Source: an uncultured Eggerthellaceae bacterium
GTDB lineage: Bacteria > Actinomycetota > Coriobacteriia > Coriobacteriales > Eggerthellaceae
Direction of reading: 5' to 3'
NCBI GenBank assembly: GCA_946631805.1
Contig: CAMPAJ010000022.1
Span: 1-12,632, forward strand
Length of the DNA stretch: 12,632 bases
Made by a program: the position numbers and the translations under genes. A model generated the notes under the pieces. That model made no database searches. It was not told the origin of the DNA and was given only the letters and a program-made list of their open reading frames with translations. Shown here piece after piece: positions 1 through 6,664 of the stretch; the stretch's first letter is position 1, and every line of letters starts with the position of its first letter.

Positions 1-115
1 CTAACTGATGTGGATTTCAGGAACGGTGCCTGCAGAATCGCTCACGACCCCCGCCTCCCCCTCGCGGGGCTCCTGTTGTTCCAATTGCTCACGGCCCCGC
101 CCCCCCCTCGTGCGG
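1..115. other. Intergenic segment left of the inserted element
   Basis: I see no convincing gene here. The stretch is rich in C-runs and contains a perfect 6-bp hairpin, CCCCGC at 49-54 against GCGGGG at 64-69. A longer-range pair is also possible between the GCGGGGC at 64-70 and the GCCCCGC just before the C-run near 100. Either could be part of a terminator for a gene outside the window, but no clear T-run follows. The minus-strand reading across it lacks coding character and runs into the element's inverted repeat. Confidence 0.4.
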
Positions 116-142
116 GTGTGAGTAACTTTAACTGGGGTTAGG
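116..142 (+). repeat. Left terminal inverted repeat
   Basis: Begins GTGTGAGTAACTTTAACTGG. It pairs with the right-end repeat at about 709-735. The first 11 bases are identical and the rest is similar with one- or two-base gaps. Confidence 0.6.
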
Positions 143-221
143 GACCGCCCCAGATGTGTGAGCTGGAAAGGACCTTTCGGTATTCTTTGATTGCCGTCAA
201 GAGAAGAGAAAGGTCCCGTCA

Positions 222-452
222 ATGAATTCTACAACGTTCGCGGCGCTCGTCGCCGTCGCAGCCGACCATTTCTACCTAGCCCTCAGGGCGACCGAGGACC
301 TCGACTCGTTCCTGCAGGCGGTGTGCGGCGGAATGCGCGAGGCCGCCGTCGCCGCCATGGCGGAATGCGTCGAGCGGAAGGGCTGGGAGCCGCCGCAGCT
401 CCCCAAGCTGCTCACCAAGAACGTGTCGATCCCGCTGTCTTACCGCAGCTAG
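222..452 (+). pseudogene. Transposase remnant (N-terminal fragment, 76 codons)
   Basis: This short ORF has an acidic, helical, Ala-rich N-terminal part with motifs such as AADHFYLAL and EDLDSFLQAV, followed by GMREAAVAAMAECVE and ERKGWE. The layout resembles the N-terminus of ISLre2/UPF0236-type transposases, a helical segment with a conserved E..LxxAxxxxxR pattern; that is family recall, not a database match. After residue 58 the character changes to PQLPKLLTKNVSIP and ends at TAG. This could be an in-frame junction to the transposase's own C-terminus created by an internal deletion. An AGAAGAGAAAGG purine run (about 201-212) lies 10-20 bp upstream of the ATG. It lacks the catalytic core and should be inactive. 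It could instead be an unrelated small protein. Confidence 0.4.
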
Positions 453-708
453 CGTCCGCCGCGCGTGAGCGCGGCATTCATGTGGCCGCGCGACGTGGAC
501 GCCGCATAACCTGAAGGCCCGCACGCGCGAGCTTTTTTGAAAAGAGCACGCGCGCGAACATCCGCCGGACAGGCGGCCGAACCTCCGCGCGCGCTTTTGG
601 CTGCCCGGCTCACGCCGGGCAGGCGATTCCCGTGATCGCTTGTTCTTCTCTGTTATGATTGCGGTCAGAAGAATCCGTTGGGTCATCCGGAATGTCGTAG
701 GAAATTGG
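453..708. other. GC-rich hairpin-containing right half of the element
   Basis: No gene is supported here. The stretch holds several dyads. A near-repeat of GCACGCGCG (520s and 547s) surrounds a CTTTTTTGAAAAG loop. CCGCC/GGCGG flanks GGACA (562-576). A perfect 9-bp stem lies at 601-609/614-622 (CTGCCCGGC, loop TCAC, GCCGGGCAG). None is followed by a clean T-run on either strand. These could be terminators or folded DNA belonging to the element. Confidence 0.4.
601..622. repeat. Perfect 9-bp hairpin with 4-nt loop
   Basis: CTGCCCGGC-TCAC-GCCGGGCAG is perfectly symmetrical and GC-rich. It lies inside the right half of the IS-like element. Without a T-tract it is a weak terminator candidate, but it would be a stable barrier in RNA or single-stranded DNA. 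Confidence 0.5.
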
Positions 709-735
709 CTCTACCCCAATAAAGGTTACTCACAC
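709..735 (-). repeat. Right terminal inverted repeat
   Basis: Read on the minus strand from 735, it begins GTGTGAGTAACCTTTATTGG and mirrors the left end at 116-142. The bases outside it (736 onward) show no match to the left flank. Confidence 0.6.
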
Positions 736-806
736 TTCTCAACAGATGTGGGCGCTGATCCTCGGATTGCCGCGACCAGCTGGTCTGCACGCACGATCTT
801 GAGCGT

Positions 807-884
807 GAACAGGGGACGGAGGTTTGTCCACGCATTTCCGGCGTGCAATGCAGAGTCCGTCCGTGAACAATCCTCCCCCTGTTC
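807..884. repeat. REP-like imperfect inverted repeat downstream of the operon
   Basis: The left arm (807-832) begins GAACAGGGGACGGAGG. The right arm (862-884) read on the other strand begins GAACAGGGGGAGGATTG. The outer nine bases GAACAGGGG/CCCCTGTTC pair perfectly, and pairing continues through GGAGG, TTGT and CACG with bulges. A small inner GCATT/AATGC stem (832-850) gives a cruciform-like fold. It resembles the dispersed GGGGACGG-type REP palindromes seen in many genomes, which is recall and not checked. It overlaps the stop codon of the small ORF ending at 883 and could act as a transcription end or mRNA 3' stabiliser for the minus-strand operon. Confidence 0.5.
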
Positions 885-1029
885 ATCCGGCGAGGCGCTC
901 GAACGGGCCGTTGTTGCTGCCGAAGTCGATAGGCGTCTTCTCGAAATCGATGCCCTTGTCCTTGGCGATGGCGTGCTCGCCTTGCGCGTAGCCCTCCCGG
1001 TCGAGGGCGTCGACGTCGGGGAGGGTCAC
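883..1029 (-). CDS. Small unidentified protein (48 aa) at the operon end, or a gene remnant
   Basis: I do not recognise this protein. A GTG at 1029 is preceded by a GGGGA Shine-Dalgarno-like run 5 bases away and opens a 48-residue frame ending in TGA. The third codon position is almost always G or C, as in the neighbouring genes, which argues for real coding. The product is acidic and soluble, with motifs GYAQGEHAIAKDKG and PIDFGSNNGPFERL. The same frame stays open upstream with plausible residues (AIEDWGDI) to just after the superoxide reductase stop, but without an ATG. It may therefore be the C-terminal scrap of a deleted gene instead of a complete small gene. It begins about 53 bp after the superoxide reductase stop and ends inside the REP-like repeat. 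Confidence 0.4.
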   Translation of the reverse strand: MTLPDVDALDREGYAQGEHAIAKDKGIDFEKTPIDFGSNNGPFERLAG

Positions 1030-1082
1030 GATGTCTCCCCAGTCCTCAATGGCATAGTGCTTTGAGAGAGCTCCCTGACACG

Positions 1083-1511
1083 CTATTCGTCGTCGTCCTG
1101 CATGCTCTCGAACATCTCGGTGGCCCATAGCCCGTGCTTGTTGCAGTAGGCGTAGATGTTCAGCGGAATATCGCCGTTAAGGGCGAACTGAGCGTAAGGC
1201 TTGATGCCTGGCCGCAACTTGACGAGCTGCGCGCCCATCTCGGTGGAAATGTAGATCCACTCGATGGAGTGATCTGGGTCCATGGGGTGCTCGTTGTCCT
1301 CGTCGCCGACGGTAACGGTGGCGATCCGCCCGCGCTTCAAAACGGGCAGGTGCTTCTCGGCGGAAGCGTTGCCGGGGTTGTCTTCGGTGTAAGGTTCGAG
1401 CACCTTCATCTCGTTCCCGCAGCACGAAGGGATTGCGCCTTGGGTGCCGAATTTCATGACGATGCTTCCGCACTTGTCGCATCGATAAAACACGTCTCTC
1501 CAAATAGCCAT
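1083..1511 (-). CDS. dfx: Superoxide reductase (desulfoferrodoxin, two-iron type)
   Basis: This 142-aa cytoplasmic enzyme reduces superoxide to hydrogen peroxide without making oxygen, usually with electrons from rubredoxin. The N-terminal desulforedoxin domain has the four-cysteine iron site C11-x2-C14 and C30-C31. The C-terminal catalytic domain has the full His4-Cys set: H54 in EKHLPV, H75 and H81 in EHPMDPDH, and C123 and H126 in YCNKHGLW. The catalytic E52 and K53 are present. Length matches the two-domain family. The start is chosen because AAAGGAGA lies 8 bases before the ATG at 1511; a longer reading to 1577 has no ribosome binding site. It follows cobW by 71 bp on the same strand and is probably co-transcribed. 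In this setting it plausibly protects oxygen-sensitive Co(I) corrinoid and iron-sulfur proteins. Confidence 0.93.
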   Translation of the reverse strand: MAIWRDVFYRCDKCGSIVMKFGTQGAIPSCCGNEMKVLEPYTEDNPGNASAEKHLPVLKRGRIATVTVGDEDNEHPMDPDHSIEWIYISTEMGAQLVKLRPGIKPYAQFALNGDIPLNIYAYCNKHGLWATEMFESMQDDDE

Positions 1512-1582
1512 GATGATATCTCCTTTCACGAGTCGACAATGCACGAAGCTGCGATGCGCCGCGCTTCGCAGTGGCAAACCTA

Positions 1583-2590
1583 TTATCCAGAAAGCAGAGC
1601 TTCGGTGATTGCCAAGTTGCGCCCAATTATCACGAGCTTTGGTTTTCCGTCATAATCGACAGGGGACGATTCCATGTCGCCATACACGTATTCTACGTGG
1701 ATCATTCCGCCTTCCGCGCTTGTAACGAAGCCCTTCGCGCGGAGCACCTGTCCTACGCGTTTCGATTCAAACAGTTCGCGCAAGCCTTGAAGATCGGCGC
1801 GGCCGAAACTGCGTTCGGGATGCACGAGGACGGACTCCATTCCTCCGATTTGGCGGACGCGATTCTGATTATGTCCATGGCGATGTCCGTGCTCGTGCTT
1901 GCAATCGTGGGCGTCCCCGTTGCCGCGAATGTCCCCGCGCTCGTGGTCGCCGCCCATGCCCGCGACGCCTCCGTTCGCAAACGCCTCCTGTGCGACGGCC
2001 AGCACTTCGAGCGCGTCCAAATCGTCCCAAGCAGTATCGACGATGGGCACGTGCCAGCCGACCTGCTCCCAAATGATCGTGCGAACGTGTTCGATTTCCG
2101 CGGGTTCTAGGAACTGCGTCCGGCTGAGAACTACGAGGCGTGCCTGTTCGAGCTGCACCGAAAACACGCCGATATCCAGGTTGATTAGTTCGTCGGCGTT
2201 TTGCGCGTTGACGATTGTAACCACGGATTCGACCGTAAGGGGCAGATGCCACAGGTCGTTGGAGCAAATGCGGACGAGCTCGTTCGGACATGCGATGCCG
2301 GTCGGTTCTATGATGATCGTCTTCGGCGTTAACTTGGACACGACTAACTCGATGGTGTCTGCAAGATCGCCCCGTAGCGAGCAGCATACGCACCCCGACA
2401 TCAATGTCCGCACTTCCAGATCGCCCGTTTGGACCAGCTGGTCGTCAATGGACGCTTCGCCCAGCTCGTTTTCTATGAGGACGGTAGATCGCGCATCCAC
2501 TCCATCGGTGAAGAGCTTGTTGATGAATGTCGTCTTTCCGGCGCCGAGGAAGCCCGCGATTATGTGGACGCTAACGTTTTCCCTATTCAT
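1583..2590 (-). CDS. COG0523/CobW-family NTPase, putative metallochaperone
   Basis: This 335-aa G3E P-loop protein belongs to the family that delivers or inserts metals such as zinc, cobalt or nickel. Visible motifs are Walker A GFLGAGKTT (residues 13-21), the metal-binding SGCVCC (C67, C69, C70), a Walker-B-like IIIEPTG (92-98), and a histidine-rich linker (about 216-240, HEHGHRHGH). The C-terminal CobW_C-like domain follows. The usual NKxD guanine-specificity motif is not intact: the expected strand reads VVLSRTQF (S156-R157-T158-Q159). Nucleotide preference may therefore be altered. The ATG at 2590 lies inside the stop region of the preceding corrinoid-protein gene (8-bp overlap), indicating translational coupling. 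An in-frame upstream ATG at 2638 would overlap more and has no clear ribosome site. Its likely clients are the zinc-dependent MtaB or the cobalt cofactor proteins; the exact metal is inference. Confidence 0.85.
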   Translation of the reverse strand: MNRENVSVHIIAGFLGAGKTTFINKLFTDGVDARSTVLIENELGEASIDDQLVQTGDLEVRTLMSGCVCCSLRGDLADTIELVVSKLTPKTIIIEPTGIACPNELVRICSNDLWHLPLTVESVVTIVNAQNADELINLDIGVFSVQLEQARLVVLSRTQFLEPAEIEHVRTIIWEQVGWHVPIVDTAWDDLDALEVLAVAQEAFANGGVAGMGGDHERGDIRGNGDAHDCKHEHGHRHGHNQNRVRQIGGMESVLVHPERSFGRADLQGLRELFESKRVGQVLRAKGFVTSAEGGMIHVEYVYGDMESSPVDYDGKPKLVIIGRNLAITEALLSG

Positions 2591-3293
2591 CGGCGACGTC
2601 CTTGTTGCGTTGTTTTTCCGCGAGAGTGGATTTCGCATACTCGACGGTATCGCGCGCGTCTTCGCAGTAGTGGTCGGCGCCTATCGAGTCAGCGAATTCC
2701 TGCGTGACGGGAAGCCCGCTTACATAGATGCGGGCCTTCTTGCGCAGGCCCGCCCGGTCAAGCGCCTCGATAACGTTGCCCATTTCCCTAATAGTGGTGG
2801 TAAGCAGGGCCGATAACCCGACGATATCGGGGTCGTGGGTTTTGACGGCTTCGACGAATCGCTCGGGCACGACGTCGATTCCCAGGTCGATTACCTCGAA
2901 CCCTTCACAGCGCAGCATGAGTGCGGCGATGTTTTTGCCGATGTCGTGCAAGTCGCCCGCCACCGTTCCGACCACCGCCTTCCCGCGAGGTTGATTGAAT
3001 TCGTCCATGTTAAGGTCGTTCTGCATGGCGAAGAGTGCGGCATGAGAAGCGCGCGAGCACATAAGAACGTCGGGAATGTAGAACTCACCGTTCTTGAAGT
3101 CGCGCCCGACGGCGCTCATGCTGGCAACAACCGCCTCCTTTAGGATGAAGTTCGCTGCGATTCCGCTATTCAGAGCGCCTTTTACCAATGACATGGTGTT
3201 TTCGGCGTCGCCATCCAAGATGGCTTCCTGAATGTGCTCGATCCAGACATGTTCGTTTTCCGTGGCGTCGGATAGATGTTTGTCCGATGGCAT
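2583..3293 (-). CDS. Corrinoid protein, MtaC/MtbC-like (second copy)
   Basis: This 236-aa methyl-carrier protein has an N-terminal four-helix B12-binding-2 cap (about 15-100) and a C-terminal Rossmann-type B12-binding domain. D114-L-H116-D-I-G119 is the DxHxxG motif, whose histidine is the lower axial ligand of cobalt. VGLSALLTTT (158-167) is the S/L motif of the cofactor-tail pocket. The usual GG motif reads VSGLPVT, with Ser at the first Gly. It has a longer, charged N-terminus and C-terminus than the other corrinoid protein at 7566-8204. The start at 3293 is preferred over 3308 because the GGAGG sits 4 bases before it and just after the regulator's stop. It lies between the PocR regulator and the CobW-like gene, overlapping the latter by 8 bp. 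It may serve a different methyltransferase or have a sensory role. Confidence 0.88.
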   Translation of the reverse strand: MPSDKHLSDATENEHVWIEHIQEAILDGDAENTMSLVKGALNSGIAANFILKEAVVASMSAVGRDFKNGEFYIPDVLMCSRASHAALFAMQNDLNMDEFNQPRGKAVVGTVAGDLHDIGKNIAALMLRCEGFEVIDLGIDVVPERFVEAVKTHDPDIVGLSALLTTTIREMGNVIEALDRAGLRKKARIYVSGLPVTQEFADSIGADHYCEDARDTVEYAKSTLAEKQRNKDVADE

Positions 3294-3308
3294 GACGCCT
3301 CCTTCCAT

Positions 3309-4631
3309 CTAGTGGCTTAACCGGTATTCGCGCGGGCTCATGCCAAAGTGTTTCTTGAACACGCGGGCGAAATAACTGGGATCGGAATATCCGAGTTGCG
3401 CGGCAACTTCGTTTACGCGGTTCTTCGGATTGGTGAGCAAGTAGCTTGCCTCGGTCATTTTGATTTGTGTTGCGTATTCCATAATCGACGTGCCCTGATC
3501 TTCTTTGAAGATCCGGCTTGCGTAGTACGGCGAAAGCTCAACGGCTTTGGCCACGTCCTGCAAGGTGAATTCGCGGTACGTGTTGGCTTTCATGAAGCCG
3601 AGCATGGCGTCGACCGTGCGTCGGCGCGGCCGCGTGTTGGCCTCGATTGCGGCGAGCTGCTGGTCGAATGTGGTCTGGGCGATCTTCCCGAGACTTTCGA
3701 GGCTGCTGGCATATCTCGCGGCATTGCAACATTCCATGTTGATGCGCATGCTCTCATCGGGGTTCACGCCGCAGTCGATGATGAGATGCGATACCGAAAA
3801 CACCAAGTCGAACACGTTTGCATAGACTTCTGCAAACGTGTTGGATGTGGAAAGGATGTCTGCGAACAAGACGGTGTAGGTTTTTCGCGCCTCTTCGAGG
3901 TCGCCGGACTTGATGAACATGGTGAGCGTTTGGATCTGGTCGTGAAGATATGTAATCGAGTTCGTGTTCAGCTTTTCTTCGAGCTTGAGGCGCATGTCGC
4001 GTTCCTGTGCGAGCAGCTCCTTTTGGTACTCGACTTCGTTTTTGCTCTTCACCTCGTTCAAGACCGAGGACATGATGGTGTTGGCTACCATCATCAGAAG
4101 CTTCGAAGCGGATTGGGCTTTGGCGGGGGAGACGACTTGCAGCTTTTTGGCGGCATTGATGAGGGGTTGCATGTCATCGGTGATTTCCCTGTTCTGCTGC
4201 TCCAATTCGACCCAGAAGAACTCTTCCGGTTCCCACATGAGTACCTGCCCGCATACGAGCGAGCCAATATGGATGTTGTCGTACGTGATGGGCGCCACCC
4301 ATTCGACCAACCCGGCGGGGCACCTGAATATGTTGGGCTCGTTGTATTCGGCGGCGAGCGCCCCGGCTCTCCGGTACGCCTCGACGCAGCGGTTTATGCC
4401 CTTCTTTTGCTCGAGCTTGCGCACGAGCTTGCAAAACTCGCAGTTCTTCTGGGCATCGGATTTCGTGAAAATTGACCTCCCGATGGGCGAGACGATGTTC
4501 GCGGTAAGCCCCGTGGCTCCGGTGAAGTCTTCGAGGAGCTTGCGCAGAAAACCTTTGTCGAGCAGATTCAGCAGCTCGTCGGTGTCGGTGCGCAATTCGT
4601 TGGACCGCCTATTGTCTGATTGCACCCTCAT
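3309..4631 (-). CDS. PocR-domain AraC-family transcriptional regulator
   Basis: This 440-aa cytoplasmic regulator probably activates the operon in response to a substrate or corrinoid-related signal. The N-terminal PocR ligand-binding domain (about 20-190) shows its conserved cysteines: C64 and C67 in NCEFC, C82 in NRCVEAY, C104 in FRCPAG. A short charged helical connector follows (about 195-225, EVEYQKELLAQERDMRLKLE). The last about 97 residues (344-440) form the double helix-turn-helix AraC domain with LQDVAKAVELSPYYASRIFK and the signature GYSDPSYFARVFKKHFGMSP. The ATG at 4631 has GGAG 4 bases upstream; the adjacent GTG at 4634 is spaced too closely. It starts 87 bp after the RACo gene and is followed at once by the second corrinoid gene, so it appears to be part of the operon it may control. 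PocR domains are known from the propanediol/cobalamin regulator PocR; the ligand here is unknown. Confidence 0.88.
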   Translation of the reverse strand: MRVQSDNRRSNELRTDTDELLNLLDKGFLRKLLEDFTGATGLTANIVSPIGRSIFTKSDAQKNCEFCKLVRKLEQKKGINRCVEAYRRAGALAAEYNEPNIFRCPAGLVEWVAPITYDNIHIGSLVCGQVLMWEPEEFFWVELEQQNREITDDMQPLINAAKKLQVVSPAKAQSASKLLMMVANTIMSSVLNEVKSKNEVEYQKELLAQERDMRLKLEEKLNTNSITYLHDQIQTLTMFIKSGDLEEARKTYTVLFADILSTSNTFAEVYANVFDLVFSVSHLIIDCGVNPDESMRINMECCNAARYASSLESLGKIAQTTFDQQLAAIEANTRPRRRTVDAMLGFMKANTYREFTLQDVAKAVELSPYYASRIFKEDQGTSIMEYATQIKMTEASYLLTNPKNRVNEVAAQLGYSDPSYFARVFKKHFGMSPREYRLSH

Positions 4632-4721
4632 CACGCTCCTAATTCACGCGCGCAACCGCGGCGTAATTTGCCGCAGACGCCGACGAAATGCATTTACGCA
4701 ATTTACGATACGACATGGACA

Positions 4722-6536
4722 TTATCTCATGCCGCCGCTTTGGCACATGACGTTGCGCTCCAAAGTCATGCCCCGAACGTACACCTCGGTGAAATGCTTG
4801 TCGTGGGCTAGCTCGATATGTTTGGTTTGTTGGCGGATTCGTTCGCCAAGCGTGCGCTCGTCGCAGTTGAGCAGGTACCGCTGCACGCCGAGTCCGGCGC
4901 CGTTGCCCATAGACCTTATGGGGACGCCCTCTATCGTGGGGAGCAAGCCTATGATCTGAGCGTTTTCCACGTTGATGTAGTTGCCGAATGCCCCGGCCAA
5001 ATAGATTGCCGAAAGGTCTTCGGGGCGGATGCCCGAAGCATCCATGACGATGCGGCACCCTGCGAAAATGGCTGATTTTGCCAGCTGGATAGCGCGGATG
5101 TCCTTAAGCATTATGCACACCCGCTCGCCTTGCGGGTGCTCATCGGCGTCGACGAGCACGAACAAGCGCCCGCCTTCGGTCTCCTCGATACGCCCGCCAA
5201 GCGGATGCTCGGTGCGAGCCTGCCCCTTGAGGAACTTGCCCTTTGCGTTGATGACCCCGCTTTTCAGCAGCATGGCAACGGTGTCGATGATGCCCGACCC
5301 GCACAGTCCTTTCGCAGCGACGTTGCCGATTACGCCAATCGCGAAGCGCTGCTCGTCTTCCAAGTATTCGACGGTTTCGATCGCCCCATCGCAGGCCCGC
5401 ATACCCGAAGAGAGTCCGGCCCCCTCCAGCGCAGGGCCGCATGCCGTCGAGGCGACCAAGTAGCCGTCTGCCGTGCGTATAGACACCTCGCAGTTCGTGC
5501 CCAGGTCGATGACCAGGTAGGGTTTCTGATCGCGGGGCAGTTCTAGCAGGCATGCCACGGTGTCCGCCCCGACGAAACCGCCGAGTAGGGGCATGAACGT
5601 GAGCAGGCACGATTCGTTCACGTCCAAGCCGAGGCCCGCTGCGCTCGTGACGACTTCGCGCGATACCAGTCCGGCGAACGGCATGCGGCCGAGCGCCTGC
5701 GGAGACAGGCCCAGGCACAGGTGCTGCATGGTGGAGTTTCCGCAGCACACGACCTCGTATATGCGATCGCGTCTGGCTTCGTGTTGCTCGCAGAGCTGCC
5801 CGATGAGGTCGTTTATCGTGGCGGCAATGGCTTCTTGCTCGCAGTCGAGTCCATCCGGATCTTGTATCACGTGGTCTATGCGACTGATTACGTCCGCCCC
5901 GTACTGTGCTTGCCGGTTGAGCTCAGATGCATGGCCGAGCAATGTGCCGTCAAACAGGTCGTAAAGAAATGCCACGACTGAAGTGGTGCCTATGTCGACG
6001 GCTACCGCCCACGCCCCAGGTTCCGTTTCGCAGCTGTATGCGTCGATGATGCTGTCGCCTGCCAGCACAAGGTACAGGTTGTTCTGCGATGGATCGCGAT
6101 AACCTGTCGAAATCTTTCTTAGAATCGGGACGGATGGTACGTCTGCTTCTCGACCTGTTTGCTCGCGTATCGCAGCGGCGCAGCACTCGAAGTCGTAGCC
6201 GCCCATCGGGGTGTTTCGTGCCGTAGCATCAACGGCGACTATGCGAATCCAGGGGTCAAACGGGGGTGCTGCTTGAAGGTCGGTTTCGAGCAGCTGATGT
6301 GTCGAGGCGTCGGGTTTCGCGAATATGCGCATGCCGTCAGTGCAGCTGTGGCGACAGGCCAGAACGCTGTTCTGAAAGCCATCGCGTTCGGCGACCGTTA
6401 CGCGGCATTTTCCGCACGTTCCATTACCGCCGCATACCAGGTTCAAAGGAATTCCCGCGGCGACGCATGCATCGGCGACAGTGGCTCCCTGGTTTACCTC
6501 GATGCTCGTATCCAGATAAGGAAAAGAGATATTCAT
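4722..6536 (-). CDS. RACo-type reductive activator of corrinoid proteins
   Basis: This 604-aa protein uses ATP binding or hydrolysis and a [2Fe-2S] cluster to return inactive Co(II) corrinoid to methyl-accepting Co(I). The N-terminal ferredoxin-like domain has C35-x5-C41-x2-C44 (CGGNGTCGKC) and a fourth cysteine at C61 (LACRHSC). A linker follows to about 170. The ASKHA-type ATPase (DUF4445) shows AVDIGTTSVVAFLYD (180-193), LVIDLGTNCEVSI (341-353), ACGPALEGAGLSSGM (365-379), GLCGSGIID and IYLAGAFGNYINVENA (511-526). The length fits RACo of acetogens. The ATG at 6536 is chosen because GGGGGA lies 4 bases upstream and the 2Fe-2S domain begins right after; the frame runs on to 6716 but that part is not domain-like. 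It follows the folate methyltransferase by 128 bp, in which a strong hairpin lies. Confidence 0.93.
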   Translation of the reverse strand: MNISFPYLDTSIEVNQGATVADACVAAGIPLNLVCGGNGTCGKCRVTVAERDGFQNSVLACRHSCTDGMRIFAKPDASTHQLLETDLQAAPPFDPWIRIVAVDATARNTPMGGYDFECCAAAIREQTGREADVPSVPILRKISTGYRDPSQNNLYLVLAGDSIIDAYSCETEPGAWAVAVDIGTTSVVAFLYDLFDGTLLGHASELNRQAQYGADVISRIDHVIQDPDGLDCEQEAIAATINDLIGQLCEQHEARRDRIYEVVCCGNSTMQHLCLGLSPQALGRMPFAGLVSREVVTSAAGLGLDVNESCLLTFMPLLGGFVGADTVACLLELPRDQKPYLVIDLGTNCEVSIRTADGYLVASTACGPALEGAGLSSGMRACDGAIETVEYLEDEQRFAIGVIGNVAAKGLCGSGIIDTVAMLLKSGVINAKGKFLKGQARTEHPLGGRIEETEGGRLFVLVDADEHPQGERVCIMLKDIRAIQLAKSAIFAGCRIVMDASGIRPEDLSAIYLAGAFGNYINVENAQIIGLLPTIEGVPIRSMGNGAGLGVQRYLLNCDERTLGERIRQQTKHIELAHDKHFTEVYVRGMTLERNVMCQSGGMR

Positions 6537-6626
6537 GCGATCCCCCGTGCAAACATGCCTGCCTCGCTTGCACGGAACACGAGCGAGGCGGGAAACGTCC
6601 ATTGGTTGTCGATTTCTAGCAGTTAG

Positions 6627-6654
6627 AGGGAAGGGGCTGTTCAGTCCCTTCCCT
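6627..6654 (-). terminator. Intergenic hairpin after the folate methyltransferase gene
   Basis: AGGGAAGGG (6627-6635) and CCCTTCCCT (6646-6654) pair perfectly, with further G-T, C-G, T-A and G-C pairs inside. It starts 10 bases after the stop codon. No U-run follows on the minus strand, so it is more likely an attenuating or RNA-stabilising structure than a full stop, given that the activator gene continues in the same direction. Confidence 0.5.
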
Positions 6655-6664
6655 TGATATCGGT

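Larger units (their letters stand above)
116..735 (+). mobile_element. Non-autonomous IS-like element (internally deleted insertion sequence)
   Basis: The segment is bounded by inverted repeats. The left end (116 onward, plus strand) and the right end (735 backward, minus strand) both begin GTGTGAGTAAC, 11 of 11 identical. The match continues imperfectly through TTTA..TGGGGT.AG, about 22 of 27 positions with small gaps. The only reasonable ORF inside is 76 codons (222-452), starting about 106 bp from the left end, as transposase genes usually do. An intact IS needs more than about 1 kb of transposase, so this looks like an internal-deletion derivative. No target-site duplication is obvious: the left flank ends ..CGTGCGG and the right flank begins TTCTCAAC. 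The missing duplication weakens but does not exclude the call. The family is uncertain; ISLre2/UPF0236 is my best guess from the ORF. Confidence 0.55.

Noticed and set aside
276..686. 136-codon minus-strand ORF inside the IS-like element
   Set aside because: Arg- and Cys-rich translation typical of antisense frames in GC-rich DNA; it covers several hairpins and mirrors the transposase stub.
683..886. 67-codon minus-strand ORF spanning the IS end and the REP-like repeat
   Set aside because: It crosses the element boundary and the inverted repeat, is Arg/Ser/Cys-rich and has no plausible family; no coding signal beyond an open frame.
1569..1575. GCCACTG on the minus strand between cobW and the superoxide reductase gene, resembling the B12 box of cobalamin riboswitches
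   Set aside because: The rest of the riboswitch core would have to lie inside the cobW coding sequence, and no matching conserved blocks are seen; a 7-base match alone is expected by chance.
3348..4475. Long plus-strand open frame (375 codons) opposite the regulator gene
   Set aside because: It is the antisense shadow of the PocR/AraC gene, whose motifs and ribosome site are clear; the shadow has no recognisable domain.
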